The notes beneath the pieces are model-generated. The model saw nothing but the letters and a program-made list of their open reading frames with translations. It ran no database searches and had not been told where the DNA came from. From Erysipelothrix rhusiopathiae (GTDB taxonomy: Bacteria; Bacillota_I; Bacilli_A; Erysipelotrichales; Erysipelotrichaceae): DNA of 64,000 nucleotides. Below are positions 54,374 to 64,000 of this stretch, one piece after another. The stretch is taken from the NCBI RefSeq assembly GCF_900637845.1, contig NZ_LR134439.1, forward strand, positions 434,001 to 498,000, in the 5' to 3' direction. The position numbers were made by a program, and so were the translations under genes. How positions within the stretch are numbered: the first letter of the stretch is position 1; every line of letters begins with the position of its first letter.

Positions 54374-54730
54374 TTATTTAAAATCTTTTTCGAATTCGTC
54401 AAGGCTTTCTTTAAGTAGTGTTACCGTATAAGCCATGCTTGGACCACCACCAAATGCAACAGAAACAAGTGCTGCTTCTTCAATTTCTGGACGTGTTGCA
54501 CCATGTTTTAATGCTTCATGTGTATGGTAAACAATGCAGTATTCGCAACGGTTATATACCGCAATCCCAACACTGATTAATTCTTTCGTTTTAGGATCCA
54601 ATGCTCCAGGAGCATAACTTTTTCCTAAAAGATTCATAAACGCACCAACACCCTCGCGTTGTGTACGTGATAATTCAGTTAAACCACCTGTAAAAGCTTT
54701 ATACATTTCTCTAACATCATATTGTGCCAT
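54374..54730 (-). CDS. AhpD-like carboxymuconolactone decarboxylase family protein
   Basis: 118 residues, ATG behind AGGAGG. The family motif CEYCIVYHTHEALKHGATRP gives the CxxC and the following His of AhpD-type peroxidase partners. Its size fits the single-domain group. The substrate is unknown; a thiol-based redox role is likely. Confidence 0.88.
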   Translation of the reverse strand: MAQYDVREMYKAFTGGLTELSRTQREGVGAFMNLLGKSYAPGALDPKTKELISVGIAVYNRCEYCIVYHTHEALKHGATRPEIEEAALVSVAFGGGPSMAYTVTLLKESLDEFEKDFK

Positions 54731-55932
54731 GATCGTTCCTCCTGTATGTATACGTCAATGCTAACACAAAAAGAAATATCTTCAATTGTTTTATCCATAC
54801 TTTTTTTGAATTACGGATATTTGATATACTTATGAAAAATAAAATAATCGGAGACTGTTTGTGTAAAAGGTTCTTAACGTGAATAAATTTACAATTTCAG
54901 TGATGGCTTGATACCCTAAGGATGACTTAATGTAATGTAAAAAATTCTAACTTAAATGGGAGATGTCAAGGAATTTTATTAATGAAAATTTGTATCATCA
55001 AGAGAAGTTTCTAAATCTTTTAACATCTATTCCCAACATCTTCTAGTTTTAGCTCTGCATGCTGTAACTGGCTGATGGATTCAATTTAGGAACAAGAATA
55101 TCATGAAATTATTGAATTTGAACCAGAACTACTAAACTAAGGAATTAATTACATTGTGGATATTTTTGTAAATAAAGCGTTTAATTCAATAATATTGACG
55201 GTATCTATAATGAGATGTAAACTAGAATTATATGGAGATTAAGCACTTAATCACGTATGCATTTTGGTTTAAAAATAGAGAAAATGCGAGATTATATAAA
55301 TTTATAAATACAGTTTTAAAATTGGATCTCGTTTTGTGTGGCTGTAAGATGTATCTATAGTTATCTATTTCTCGATGAATATAAATTTTTTTTGTGGGTT
55401 TTATTTTGAATCAAATTGTTAAATTGTGACAAGGTTTGAATGATTTTATTACGAGATTTTTGATAGAAATTTAAAAGTAAGGGTATTTTTTTAAAATAGT
55501 AAAATAATGAATTTGTATGTATTAATGAGAATTTGATGATTTCCCCAAATCGCATAATACAACAAAGTGAAGCGATTGATATAATTACTTTGAAACAATT
55601 GCTGGTAAGCGACGTAATCATGCAGCAACATGTTCCATTCTTGGTGCACCTACATTCCCTAATTGGAAGAGTCGAACGTGATTATCTTGCTGAAAATCAA
55701 TCAAGAAGTGAAATTTTACCTGAGGTATTCCAACATGATTTTGAAGATTGTTAGCGTGTTGCAACTACTTTATTTGAACGATCTTATAAGGTCTCAACAA
55801 GCAATGAAATTTACATAAATCATTAAAATATCCAAGTGTTTCGGGTGATTTTCCATGTATGAAACAAGGTGTTCAAAAGGTGCTTCCCATACTCGAAGTA
55901 TTAACGAATTTTAATGAACCAAGGAGGAAATG
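54731..55932. other. 1.2 kb with no supported gene, probably decayed
   Basis: AT-rich sequence with many stops in all frames. The only readable piece is on the plus strand at about 55533-55750, giving SEAIDIITLKQLLVSD and on to FQHDFEDC, a stop, then RVATTLFERSYKVSTSNEIY in the same frame. This looks like a broken gene that I cannot identify. No ribosome site precedes it. No repeat ends or transposase motif were seen. Confidence 0.5.
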
Positions 55933-56862
55933 ATGAGTAAACGAAAAATTATTATTGATACAGATCCCGGAATTGATGATGCAGTTGCACTCGCAATCGC
56001 TTTATTTTCAGAAGAACTGGATGTTCAGTTGATTACAACGGTTGCAGGTAATGTAAGTATTGAGAAGGTTACAAAAAACACATTAAAGTTGTTGCCTTTT
56101 TACGGTAAAAAAATTCCAGTAGCTATGGGTGCATCCCGTCCCTTACTAAGAGAACCAATTGATGCAAGTGGTGTCCACGGTAAAACAGGGATGGATGGTT
56201 ATGATTTCCCTGAGGAAGATCAAAGCCTACTTCTCGATAAAAATGCGGTGGAGGCAATGCATGAGGTCATTATGAACAGTGCGGAGAAAATTACGCTTGT
56301 TCCTATTGGTCCACTAACCAATATAGCTCTGTTAATTCGTGAATATCCGGAAGTCATCAAACGCATTGATGAAGTGGTATTAATGGGAGGTAGTGTCGGA
56401 CGTGGTAATGCGGGTGTCTATTCTGAATTCAATATTAAAGTAGACCCAGAAGCTGCGAAGATTGTCTTTGAAAGTGGTTTAAATATTGTGATGGCAGGTC
56501 TTGATGTAGGTCTTAAAGCGCTTGTTTATCCGGAAGATTCTGAATTGATTAAAGATATGAATCCTGTTGGAAATATGTTTTATCACTTATTTAAAACTTA
56601 TCGCGGTGGAAGCTTTAAAGTTGGTTTAAAGATGTATGATAGTTGTGCGATTGCATACTTACTTAAACCAGAAATGTTTGAAGTGGTGGAGACATTTGTG
56701 GGGATTGAGACCCAAGGGGAATATACAGCAGGGGCTACCGTGGTAGACCTTAATGGATATTGTGGTCGTCCGGTTAATGCGAAAGTCACAATCGACATTG
56801 ATGAAGATATGTTTAAATCATGGTTCTTAGAATCTATTCGAGAGTGTCAAAATAATATTTAA
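55933..56862 (+). CDS. Ribonucleoside hydrolase (IunH/RihC-like)
   Basis: 309 residues; ATG 55933 is preferred over ATG 55930 for distance from AGGAGG. The N-terminal calcium-binding signature IIIDTDPGIDDAVAL is present, with GNVSIEKVTKNTL and the C-terminal region MYDSCAIAYLLKPE. It splits nucleosides into ribose and base. It lies close to deoD, so nucleoside salvage is the shared theme. Confidence 0.93.
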   Translation: MSKRKIIIDTDPGIDDAVALAIALFSEELDVQLITTVAGNVSIEKVTKNTLKLLPFYGKKIPVAMGASRPLLREPIDASGVHGKTGMDGYDFPEEDQSLLLDKNAVEAMHEVIMNSAEKITLVPIGPLTNIALLIREYPEVIKRIDEVVLMGGSVGRGNAGVYSEFNIKVDPEAAKIVFESGLNIVMAGLDVGLKALVYPEDSELIKDMNPVGNMFYHLFKTYRGGSFKVGLKMYDSCAIAYLLKPEMFEVVETFVGIETQGEYTAGATVVDLNGYCGRPVNAKVTIDIDEDMFKSWFLESIRECQNNI

Positions 56863-57026
56863 TGTAATGAAACATGTAAAGCCATTTGCAAACTATGAAC
56901 TTAGTCTGATTTGATTATTGAATAACTGCTGCATATTAAAGTTTTCATTGCTAAGTAAAGATTTTCTATGGTTTGGAGTATGTAGTAATATCGCGTTTTA
57001 TAGTTCCCATAATTTTCTATAAACAT

Positions 57027-57063
57027 AAAAAAACACATTAGCGTTTAGGCTGGATGTGTTTTT
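57027..57063 (-). terminator. Terminator of the TetR-family gene
   Basis: On the minus strand AAAAAACACAT and ATGTGTTTTTTT with the stop codon of the regulator gene in the loop region. The 170 bases between here and the nucleoside hydrolase hold nothing else. Confidence 0.75.
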
Positions 57064-57772
57064 TGTGGATATCGAACTCTAAAATATTCTTAACGGTATC
57101 GTCATTGATGCCCATTTTTTGATCGTATTGTCCCAGAAATGAAACAAAATAATTGAGAAATTCTTCAACATGATCGTTATCGTTTGTATAGGATCCTTTG
57201 AGAATACGACGGATAATCCCTTGATGCATAATATAAGCAAAATTCACGATCGTTGAAACATCATCGGCTTTAAAATATCCCACTTCGACACATGGATCAA
57301 TTGAAAGTTGATTACGCCGTTTCATTCCTTGCCCCAAAACAAGATCACTGATGTGTTTTGCGGGTTTGGTTTTATGCATTGGGAAAGTTGCGTTGTAAGC
57401 ATCCATATGACTTAGAATTTCATCAGATTTTTCAGAATCAAATACATAGGTATAGATTTCCGGATCTTTAAAAGACCAATCTGAATAACAACGCCACATT
57501 AATAAATACTTATCAAGTGCATTGAGGTCTAAGTTGATAATGGTTTCAAGATCACTGAGGTAATCGGTGATGGTATGGATCATGGCGAAAGCAATAAGTT
57601 GATCCAGATTTTCAAAATAATTATAGAGGGTAGCGCTGTTATAACCGGCAATGTCTGCGACTTTTCGTATGGTGATTGCTTGCATGCCTTCCGTATTCAC
57701 AATTTCTTTGGCTGCCTGCATAAAATAGAGCATGGTTCGTTGTTTTTTTATTTTTTTATGGCTCATTGTCAT
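57038..57772 (-). CDS. TetR-family regulator
   Basis: 244 residues from the ATG at 57772 behind AAGGAGG; a longer in-frame start at 57853 lies before the ribosome site. The N-terminal helix-turn-helix is clear: IVNTEGMQAITIRKVADIAGYNSATLYNYFENLDQLI. The C-terminal ligand part has no known motif. It is divergent from deoD, and its target may be deoD or the nucleoside hydrolase; this is inference from position. Confidence 0.88.
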   Translation of the reverse strand: MTMSHKKIKKQRTMLYFMQAAKEIVNTEGMQAITIRKVADIAGYNSATLYNYFENLDQLIAFAMIHTITDYLSDLETIINLDLNALDKYLLMWRCYSDWSFKDPEIYTYVFDSEKSDEILSHMDAYNATFPMHKTKPAKHISDLVLGQGMKRRNQLSIDPCVEVGYFKADDVSTIVNFAYIMHQGIIRRILKGSYTNDNDHVEEFLNYFVSFLGQYDQKMGINDDTVKNILEFDIHKKHIQPKR

Positions 57773-57988
57773 GACAACCTCCTTACTATGTGAATTATAT
57801 AACATAAAGAAATAAATCACAGTGGGTTTATGGTTTTTTTGGTGCTTTTTCATAATGTTTATCGATATTCTAAGGTTTTATTGCTAAGTTGGTGAATTAT
57901 TGGCATTTTCGTTCTTTACACCAAAGGTAATGAATCTCTTGGAAGGCTATGCTATAATTAAAGAAATTAATGGGAGGAATTTATATTT

Positions 57989-58708
57989 ATGGCTACACCA
58001 CATATTAATGCTGAAAAAGGGCAAATCGCTAAGGTTGTATTAATGCCAGGAGATCCACTTCGTGCAAAGTTTATTGCGGAAACATTTTTGAAAGATGTAA
58101 AACAATTTAACGATGTTCGTAATATGTTTGGATATACAGGAACCTATGAAGGCGTTGAAGTATCAGTAATGGGTTCAGGAATGGGACAACCAAGTATTGG
58201 AATTTATTCTTATGAACTTTATTCACAATTTGATGTTGAAGCAATTATTCGTATTGGTTCAGCAGGATCTTATGTTGAAGGACTTGATGTTTATGATGTA
58301 ATTCTTTCAGATAGTGCATACAGTGAATCTTCATTTGCGAAGGTTGGATTTGGATATGAAGAAGATGTCCTTGAACCAAGTACTATGTTAAATGATCAAT
58401 TACGTGCTTCTGCACAAAAACTAGAGATTCCTATGCAAGAGGGACGCATTCATTCAAGTGATGTCTTTTACCGCGACTCCGGTGTTACATGGAAAGAACT
58501 TGCGAAGAATCATGGTGTAACATGTGTTGAGATGGAATCATTTGCACTTTTCGCAAATGCTAAGAAATTAAACAAACATGCAGCATGTCTTTTAACAATT
58601 TCAGATTCATTTGTAACACAAGAAGTAACTTCAGCTGAGGAACGTCAACTCTCATTCACAAATATGATGAAGATTGCGTTGGATGCAGCAATTTCTTTAA
58701 AATTCTAA
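57989..58708 (+). CDS. deoD: Purine-nucleoside phosphorylase (DeoD type)
   Basis: 239 residues, ATG 12 bases after GGGAGG. The trimeric/hexameric PNP pattern is present: MPGDPLRAKFIAETFL, GMGQPSIGIYSYEL, IRIGSAGSY and CVEMESFALFANAK, with the Asp in TISDSFVT. It converts purine nucleosides and phosphate to base and ribose-1-phosphate. Confidence 0.96.
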   Translation: MATPHINAEKGQIAKVVLMPGDPLRAKFIAETFLKDVKQFNDVRNMFGYTGTYEGVEVSVMGSGMGQPSIGIYSYELYSQFDVEAIIRIGSAGSYVEGLDVYDVILSDSAYSESSFAKVGFGYEEDVLEPSTMLNDQLRASAQKLEIPMQEGRIHSSDVFYRDSGVTWKELAKNHGVTCVEMESFALFANAKKLNKHAACLLTISDSFVTQEVTSAEERQLSFTNMMKIALDAAISLKF

Positions 58709-58716
58709 AAAAAAAG

Positions 58717-58745
58717 AAACTCATCGATGATCGGTGAGTTTTTTT
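58717..58745 (+). terminator. Terminator after deoD
   Basis: AAACTCATCG, loop ATGAT, CGGTGAGTTT (one G-U pair) and T run. Confidence 0.87.
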
Positions 58746-58760
58746 AATTTCTTATTGAAC

Positions 58761-58770
58761 TACATTTGTA
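58761..58770. promoter_or_regulatory. CopY-type operator box 1
   Basis: TACATTTGTA fits TACANNTGTA, extended to the perfect 14-bp palindrome ACTACATTTGTAGT. It lies upstream of the copA promoter. Confidence 0.85.
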
Positions 58771-58780
58771 GTCATGATAC

Positions 58781-58809
58781 TTGATATCGAAGAATTGTCA
58801 TGATAAACT
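58781..58809 (+). promoter_or_regulatory. Probable copA promoter
   Basis: TTGATA (58781-58786), 17-base spacer, TAAACT (58804-58809), sitting between the two operator boxes. Confidence 0.6.
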
Positions 58810-58818
58810 ACAAATGTA
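58809..58818. promoter_or_regulatory. CopY-type operator box 2
   Basis: TACAAATGTA fits TACANNTGTA and starts at the last base of the -10 box. No copY gene is in the window. Confidence 0.85.
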
Positions 58819-58841
58819 AACGATGAAGGAGGACCAAGGTT

Positions 58842-61298
58842 ATGGATAAAAAGACATATAATATAATTGGGATGATGTGTGCATCCTGTCAAAGCCAAGT
58901 CGAAAAAGCATTACAAGGTGTTGAGGGGGTTGATCATGTGGAAGTTAACTTGCTTACCAATCAAGCAGTTGTTTCTTTTCAAAGCGACATTCCCGAAGCA
59001 GACCTAATCCAAGCCGTTGAAGATCAAGGTTATGGCCTTGAAATCCCCAATCCAATTCAAGAAAAAACGGTGGATCTAAAACTTACTGACATGACCTGTG
59101 CATCGTGTGTTGCGAATGTGGAAGGTGCACTCCAACACTTAGAAGGCGTTATGTCCGCTAGTGTTAATTTAATGACGGAACGTGCACGTGTGACCTATGA
59201 CCCTCATAAACTAAAACTGGTGGATATGATCCAAGCCATTGAAAATCAAGGCTATGGTGCTAGCCGTTTGGATGAAGCTGAAGCGATATCCACGGATTCT
59301 CAAAAACACCAAGATCAAAAAGAGAATCGTGCGCTTTACTTTAGTTTAATCTTAGCTGCAACCATGCTCTATATTACAATGGGTCAAATGTTTACCTATA
59401 AACTACCCTTACCATCCTTTATCGATCCTGATATTAATCCTTTGAACAATGCGCTCTTACAAATTGTTATTACCATCCCCATTGTTTGGTTAAATCGTGA
59501 TTACTTTAGAAGAGGCTTTAAAACATTATTTAAAGGGCATCCTAATATGGATTCTTTAGTAGCGATTGGAACCGGTAGTGCAATGCTTTACAGTTTCTAT
59601 GGATTCTTCAAAATTTTAAATGGAGAACCTCATTTTGTACATCATCTCTACTTTGAGTCTGCAGCGGTGATTTTAGCGTTGATTCGTCTTGGGAAAACCA
59701 TGGAGTCACGCAGTAAAGCAAAAACAACCAGTGCCGTTAAGGCTTTATTAAATCTTAAACCAGAAACGGCACTTTTGATTCGTGAGGATGGTGTTGTGGA
59801 GATTGATGCGGATGAAATCCGAATTGGTGATCATCTGCTGGTAAAACCAGGTACATCCATTCCAATGGATGGTCGAATTTTAGAAGGTGAAAGTGCGGTC
59901 GATGAGTCGATGTTGACTGGAGAAAGTATTCCAGTTGATAAAACGCTCGATGATGATGTTGTGATGGGGACGATGAATCTTAACGGTCGTCTTGTCATCG
60001 AAGTGACCGTTGATGATCAAAATACAAAACTTGCACAAATTATTCGTTTGGTTGAAGATGCGCAAAATGAAAAGGCACCCATCTCTAAAGTAGCGGATAA
60101 AGTAGCGGGTGTGTTTGTTCCGGTGGTAATGGTCATTGCGCTTATTTCTGGAATTTTATGGTTTATCGCTACCAAAGATCTAGAACGTGCTCTCACCATT
60201 TTCGTAACGGTACTCGTTATTGCTTGTCCATGTGCACTTGGACTTGCAACGCCAACGGCCATTATGGTCGGAACCGGAGTGGGCGCACAAAATGGAATTT
60301 TTATTAAGTCAGCAGAAGCATTAGAGGCTGCGGCTCATATTGATACCGTTGTTTTCGATAAAACAGGAACCTTGACACATGGGAAACCTGTTGTGACGGA
60401 TATCATCACGAACTTGCCTGAAAATGAATTCTTAACTATTGTGGGTTCACTTGAAAATGCTTCTGAACATCCCTTAGCACACGCGCTTGTTTCGGAGTTA
60501 GAAGAGCGAAATCTAGATATTTTAGCCATTGATTCATTTAAATCAATCTCAGGAAAAGGTCTTCAAGGAAGTGTTGGTGGAAAATCCATTGCAATTGGAA
60601 ATGAAGCGTTGATGGATTCGTTAAATATTTCTACAGATCGTTATGAAGCGGATGTGAAACGTTTATCTCAAGAAGGTAAAACGGCTATGTATGTTTCTGA
60701 TCAAACAGCATTAATGGGGATTGTTGCAGTTGCGGATACCCTTAAAACTGAGTCGATTGAAACCGTAAAAGTATTACAAGATATGAACTATGATGTCATC
60801 ATGCTTACTGGTGATCATCGTGATACGGCACATGCAATTGCCGATCAAATTGGCATCTACCATGTTTTAGCAGAAGTGATGCCTGAAGAAAAATCCGCAA
60901 AAATTAAAGAACTTCAAAACCAAGGTCAAAATGTCTTGATGGTTGGAGATGGAATTAATGATGCGGTCGCCTTGGTTCAAGCCGATGTAGGGATTGCAGT
61001 CGGTACGGGAACGGATGTAGCGATTGAATCTGCGAAAATTGTGCTCATGAAAGACAATTTGAAAGATGTTGTGAATGCACTGGCCTTAAGTAAAGCAACA
61101 ATGCGTAATATTAAACAAAACTTATTCTGGGCATTTGCGTATAATGTTGTCGGAATACCATTTGCAGCGGGTCTTTTTAAAGTCTTATTCCAAGGTCCAC
61201 TTCTTGATCCAATGATAGCCGGTGCCGCAATGGCACTAAGTTCCGTAAGTGTTGTTTCAAATGCATTGCGTTTACGTCGCTTTAAGATTAAAATATAA
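58842..61298 (+). CDS. copA: Copper-exporting P1B-type ATPase
   Basis: 818 residues, ATG behind GAAGGAGG. Two N-terminal HMA domains with MCASC (Cys13, Cys16) and TCASC (Cys86, Cys89), the transport motif ACPCALGLATP, phosphorylation site FDKTGTLTHGKP, the SEHPLAHAL motif, and MVGDGINDAVAL. The usual GDGINDAPAL has V in place of P here. It pumps Cu(I) out of the cell. A CopZ-like chaperone gene follows after 16 bases, and CopY boxes precede it. Confidence 0.96.
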   Translation: MDKKTYNIIGMMCASCQSQVEKALQGVEGVDHVEVNLLTNQAVVSFQSDIPEADLIQAVEDQGYGLEIPNPIQEKTVDLKLTDMTCASCVANVEGALQHLEGVMSASVNLMTERARVTYDPHKLKLVDMIQAIENQGYGASRLDEAEAISTDSQKHQDQKENRALYFSLILAATMLYITMGQMFTYKLPLPSFIDPDINPLNNALLQIVITIPIVWLNRDYFRRGFKTLFKGHPNMDSLVAIGTGSAMLYSFYGFFKILNGEPHFVHHLYFESAAVILALIRLGKTMESRSKAKTTSAVKALLNLKPETALLIREDGVVEIDADEIRIGDHLLVKPGTSIPMDGRILEGESAVDESMLTGESIPVDKTLDDDVVMGTMNLNGRLVIEVTVDDQNTKLAQIIRLVEDAQNEKAPISKVADKVAGVFVPVVMVIALISGILWFIATKDLERALTIFVTVLVIACPCALGLATPTAIMVGTGVGAQNGIFIKSAEALEAAAHIDTVVFDKTGTLTHGKPVVTDIITNLPENEFLTIVGSLENASEHPLAHALVSELEERNLDILAIDSFKSISGKGLQGSVGGKSIAIGNEALMDSLNISTDRYEADVKRLSQEGKTAMYVSDQTALMGIVAVADTLKTESIETVKVLQDMNYDVIMLTGDHRDTAHAIADQIGIYHVLAEVMPEEKSAKIKELQNQGQNVLMVGDGINDAVALVQADVGIAVGTGTDVAIESAKIVLMKDNLKDVVNALALSKATMRNIKQNLFWAFAYNVVGIPFAAGLFKVLFQGPLLDPMIAGAAMALSSVSVVSNALRLRRFKIKI

Positions 61299-61314
61299 GA
61301 GAAAGGCGGTAACT

Positions 61315-61506
61315 ATGAAGCATATAATTTTTGTCGATAATATGAAGTGTGAGGGATGCGTTAAACGTATTTCAGAAGAATTGGATAACACACGTGTGGA
61401 TTATACGATCAGTTTGGCCAATAAATCCGTAACGGTTGAAGGATCAAACGATACCGTCCATGCAGCAAAACAAGCAATTCAATCAGCAGGCTATTCTGTA
61501 AAATAG
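61315..61506 (+). CDS. copZ: CopZ-like copper chaperone (HMA domain)
   Basis: 63 residues from ATG 61315 behind GAAAGGCGG. A single HMA domain with the metal motif NMKCEGCVKR, differing from the usual MxCxxC spacing only in the residues between the Cys. It would carry Cu(I) to CopA. The in-frame open stretch upstream lies within copA and is not used. Confidence 0.88.
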   Translation: MKHIIFVDNMKCEGCVKRISEELDNTRVDYTISLANKSVTVEGSNDTVHAAKQAIQSAGYSVK

Positions 61507-61515
61507 CCTGTTTTT
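61487..61515 (+). terminator. Terminator overlapping the end of copZ
   Basis: CAGGCTATT and AATAGCCTG around the stop codon, then a T run. Confidence 0.85.
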
Positions 61516-61674
61516 CTTATTTTCGAGTAAAAATAAAGCAATTTAGTAAAAAAAATCATGAATAACTATATGAAGCAAAGACAGATTTGCACAAGCAACA
61601 AACATATAAGTGTGGAAATATTGGTTTTAAACCGTTTTCATGTGTGAAAGCGTAAACTACTGCACATGATTTCA

Positions 61675-61703
61675 TTGAGAAACCCATTTGTATTTGTTAT
61701 AAT
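61675..61703 (+). promoter_or_regulatory. pgk promoter
   Basis: TTGAGA (61675-61680), 17-base spacer, TATAAT (61698-61703), 25 bases before the start codon. The sequence TGAAAGCGTAAACT (61645-61658) just upstream resembles a catabolite-repressor site with two mismatches. Confidence 0.75.
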
Positions 61704-61728
61704 GGGAAAGGTAAATAAGGAGGCAATT

Positions 61729-62928
61729 ATGACAAAAAGAACTGTCAGTGATTTGGATGTTGCTGGTAAGAAAGTCATTGTACGTGTTGACTTTAACGTT
61801 CCATTAAAAGATGGCGTTATTACAGACGATAACCGTATCAATGGTGCACTTCCAACAATCAAATATTTGGTAGAAAACAATGCAAAAGTTATTCTTATGT
61901 CACACTTGGGGAAAGTAAATCATAAGGATTCAGAAAAAACTGAAGCAGACAAAGCTAAAAATGATATGGCACCTGTTGCAGTAAGACTACAAGAATTAAT
62001 GCCTGAAACAAATGTTAAGTTTGTTCCGGTTACTCGTGGTAGTGCGTTAGAAGATGCAGTTGCAGCTATGGCTGATGGCGATATCGTGTTAATGCAAAAC
62101 ACACGTTATGAAGTTGGCGAAAGCAAATGTGACGACAACTTATCACAATACTGGGCAAGTTTGGGAGACTTATTTGTAACAGATGCGTTTGGATCTGTTC
62201 ACCGTGCACATGCTTCAACTGTAGGGATTGCACAACATCTTCCTTCAGCACTTGGATTCCTCGTTGAGAAAGAAGTTAAGTTCTTAACAGAAGCAATCTA
62301 TTCACCAAAAAGACCATTCGTAGCGATTTTAGGTGGTGCTAAGGTAAGCGACAAGATTAATGTTATTGAAAACTTATTAGACGTAGCTGACAAAGTTATT
62401 GTTGGTGGTGGAATGGCTTATACATTCTACAAAGCAAAAGGTTACGAAATCGGATCATCACTTGTTGAAATGGACCGAATTGATGTAGCGAAAGCAATTA
62501 TGGAAAAAGCAGGCGATAAATTAGTATTGCCAGTTGATACTGTTGTTGCTAAGGAATTTGCGCCAGATGCAACACCTGTTGTTGTGCCTTCAAATGAAAT
62601 TCCTGCAGATATGATGGGACTGGACATTGGTCCTAAGACAATCGAATTATTCGAAAAAGAATTACAGGGTGCGAAAACTGTTGTTTGGAATGGTCCAATG
62701 GGTGTGTTTGAATTTGAAGCATTTGCTCAAGGAACATTGTCAATCTGTAAAGCAATTACAGAACTTCCTGATGTATTGAGTGTTATCGGTGGTGGAGATT
62801 CCGCAGCGGCAGCAATTCAATTAGGATTCAAAGACAAAATTACTCACATCTCAACAGGTGGGGGAGCAAGTTTAGAATTTATGGAAGGAAAAGAATTGCC
62901 AGGTATTGCAGCAATTCAGGATAAATAA
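61729..62928 (+). CDS. pgk: Phosphoglycerate kinase
   Basis: 399 residues from ATG 61729 behind [28 protein letters not shown], the substrate loop [25 protein letters not shown] and GGGDSAAA at the C-terminus are all PGK motifs. It makes ATP from 1,3-bisphosphoglycerate. tpiA follows after 3 bases. Confidence 0.98.
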   Translation: MTKRTVSDLDVAGKKVIVRVDFNVPLKDGVITDDNRINGALPTIKYLVENNAKVILMSHLGKVNHKDSEKTEADKAKNDMAPVAVRLQELMPETNVKFVPVTRGSALEDAVAAMADGDIVLMQNTRYEVGESKCDDNLSQYWASLGDLFVTDAFGSVHRAHASTVGIAQHLPSALGFLVEKEVKFLTEAIYSPKRPFVAILGGAKVSDKINVIENLLDVADKVIVGGGMAYTFYKAKGYEIGSSLVEMDRIDVAKAIMEKAGDKLVLPVDTVVAKEFAPDATPVVVPSNEIPADMMGLDIGPKTIELFEKELQGAKTVVWNGPMGVFEFEAFAQGTLSICKAITELPDVLSVIGGGDSAAAAIQLGFKDKITHISTGGGASLEFMEGKELPGIAAIQDK

Positions 62929-62931
62929 AAC

Positions 62932-63675
62932 ATGAGAAAACCGATTATCTTTGGTAACTGGAAAATGAATAAGACAATTGCAGAAGCAACTGAATTCGTT
63001 CAAGGTATTGATGCATTTGTTACAGATAAAGCAGACTTTGGTGTTGCCGTGCCTTTCACAGCATTACAAGCATCCATTGCAAATGCTAAAAACTTAAACA
63101 TTGCAGCTGAAAATGTTCACTGGGCAGCTAACGGTGCTTATACAGGTGAAATCTCAGTTGAAATGTTAAAAGAAATTGGCACAAAATGGGTTGTTATCGG
63201 ACACTCAGAACGTCGTCAATATTTCAATGAAACAGATGAAGACATCAATAAAAAAGCTGCTGTTTTAATCGAAAATGGTATGACTCCAATCGTTTGTGTT
63301 GGGGAAACATTGTTTGAATTTGAAGCAGATAAAACAGAAAAAGTTGTTCGTAAACAAGTTGCGGGTTGCTTAAGTGGTTTAAATGCAGAAGATGTACAAA
63401 ACATCGTGATCGCATACGAACCTGTTTGGGCAATTGGAACTGGTAAGAGCGCTACTGTTGAGATTGCTCAAAACACATGTGCTTTAGTTCGTGATGAAGT
63501 TAAAAACTTATTTGGAGCAGAAGTTTCTGATAAAGTTCGTATTCAATACGGTGGATCAGTTAAACCTGAAAACATTGAAGAATACATGTCACAAGAAGAC
63601 ATTGATGGTGCATTAATTGGTGGAGCTTCACTTCAAGTGGATTCATTCAAAGCAATCATCGATGCAATTAAATAA
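62932..63675 (+). CDS. tpiA: Triosephosphate isomerase
   Basis: 247 residues, 3 bases after pgk. NWKMNKT with the catalytic Lys, GHSERRQYF with His, and AYEPVWAIGTGKSAT with the catalytic Glu and loop 6. It interconverts DHAP and glyceraldehyde-3-phosphate. No strong ribosome site is seen apart from the pgk end, so it is probably coupled. Confidence 0.98.
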   Translation: MRKPIIFGNWKMNKTIAEATEFVQGIDAFVTDKADFGVAVPFTALQASIANAKNLNIAAENVHWAANGAYTGEISVEMLKEIGTKWVVIGHSERRQYFNETDEDINKKAAVLIENGMTPIVCVGETLFEFEADKTEKVVRKQVAGCLSGLNAEDVQNIVIAYEPVWAIGTGKSATVEIAQNTCALVRDEVKNLFGAEVSDKVRIQYGGSVKPENIEEYMSQEDIDGALIGGASLQVDSFKAIIDAIK

Positions 63676-63683
63676 TTTATTAA

Positions 63684-64000
<317 letters not shown>

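Noticed and set aside
55361-55621. Minus-strand frame of 86 codons in the gene-free stretch
   Set aside because: AT-rich low-complexity translation, no ribosome site and no sensible motifs.
55533-55754. Plus-strand frame of 73 codons as an intact gene
   Set aside because: No ribosome site, and the protein-like reading continues past its stop, so it is listed as decayed.

Overview
The window is low-GC Gram-positive chromosomal DNA. Evidence is strong AGGAGG-type ribosome binding sites, many lipobox lipoproteins, intrinsic terminators with long T runs, PTS sugar uptake, pyruvate phosphate dikinase, AsnA and a pgk-tpiA-eno block. Gene content and coding style suggest an Erysipelotrichia member, most like Erysipelothrix; this is an inference from recall and no search was run. 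No prophage, insertion sequence, CRISPR array or rRNA operon was seen.

Layout: 1-5.4 kb is a sugar operon: the end of a LevR-type PTS-linked activator, a FrlC-like epimerase, a complete mannose-family PTS (IIA, IIB, IIC, IID) and a FrlB-like SIS-domain deglycase. The combination points to uptake and breakdown of an Amadori compound (a fructosamine such as fructoselysine or glucoselysine). A tRNA-Val(UAC) follows. From 5.9 to 26.3 kb lie five separate ABC cassettes of the peptide or drug efflux kind: three membrane proteins plus ATPase plus lipoprotein (5.9-9.2 kb); a lactococcin 972-type permease/ATPase pair without a bacteriocin gene (10.6-13.5 kb); lipoprotein/ATPase/large permease (13.7-17.4 kb); a heterodimeric exporter with its own ArsR-type regulator and paired operators (19.1-23.7 kb); and an AT-rich four-gene cassette (24.0-26.3 kb). 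The last is bracketed by two diverged copies of the same junction (end of the regulator gene, terminator, end of the siderophore-binding gene), so it looks inserted. A tRNA-Arg(CCG), an alpha/beta hydrolase, an RsuA-family pseudouridine synthase and an anchored protein of unknown function lie among them.

From 26.5 to 30.0 kb on the minus strand is a ferric-siderophore uptake operon (two permeases, ATPase, binding lipoprotein). After a gene-poor stretch come a lipoprotein, galE, a small lipoprotein and ppdK. A minus-strand operon of FtsX-like permease, ATPase and a membrane protein with PASTA-like repeats follows (36.1-39.6 kb), then a small lipoprotein and a tyrosine phosphatase. At 41.2-46.2 kb two 467-residue paralogous M23 peptidases flank a zinc-binding lipoprotein and are followed by a YibE/F-type membrane protein. 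An excellent intrinsic terminator lies inside the first codons of the second peptidase.

The last third holds asnA, a methionine uptake operon (metNIQ, minus strand; metN apparently starts at ATT and lacks the C-terminal regulatory domain), an OsmC-type peroxidase, a LacX-like epimerase, a zinc-ribbon membrane protein, adhE, an AhpD-like protein, a 1.2-kb decayed stretch, a nucleoside hydrolase, a TetR regulator and deoD (nucleoside salvage), a copper efflux pair copA-copZ behind two CopY-type operator boxes, and pgk-tpiA-eno (eno cut by the window end).
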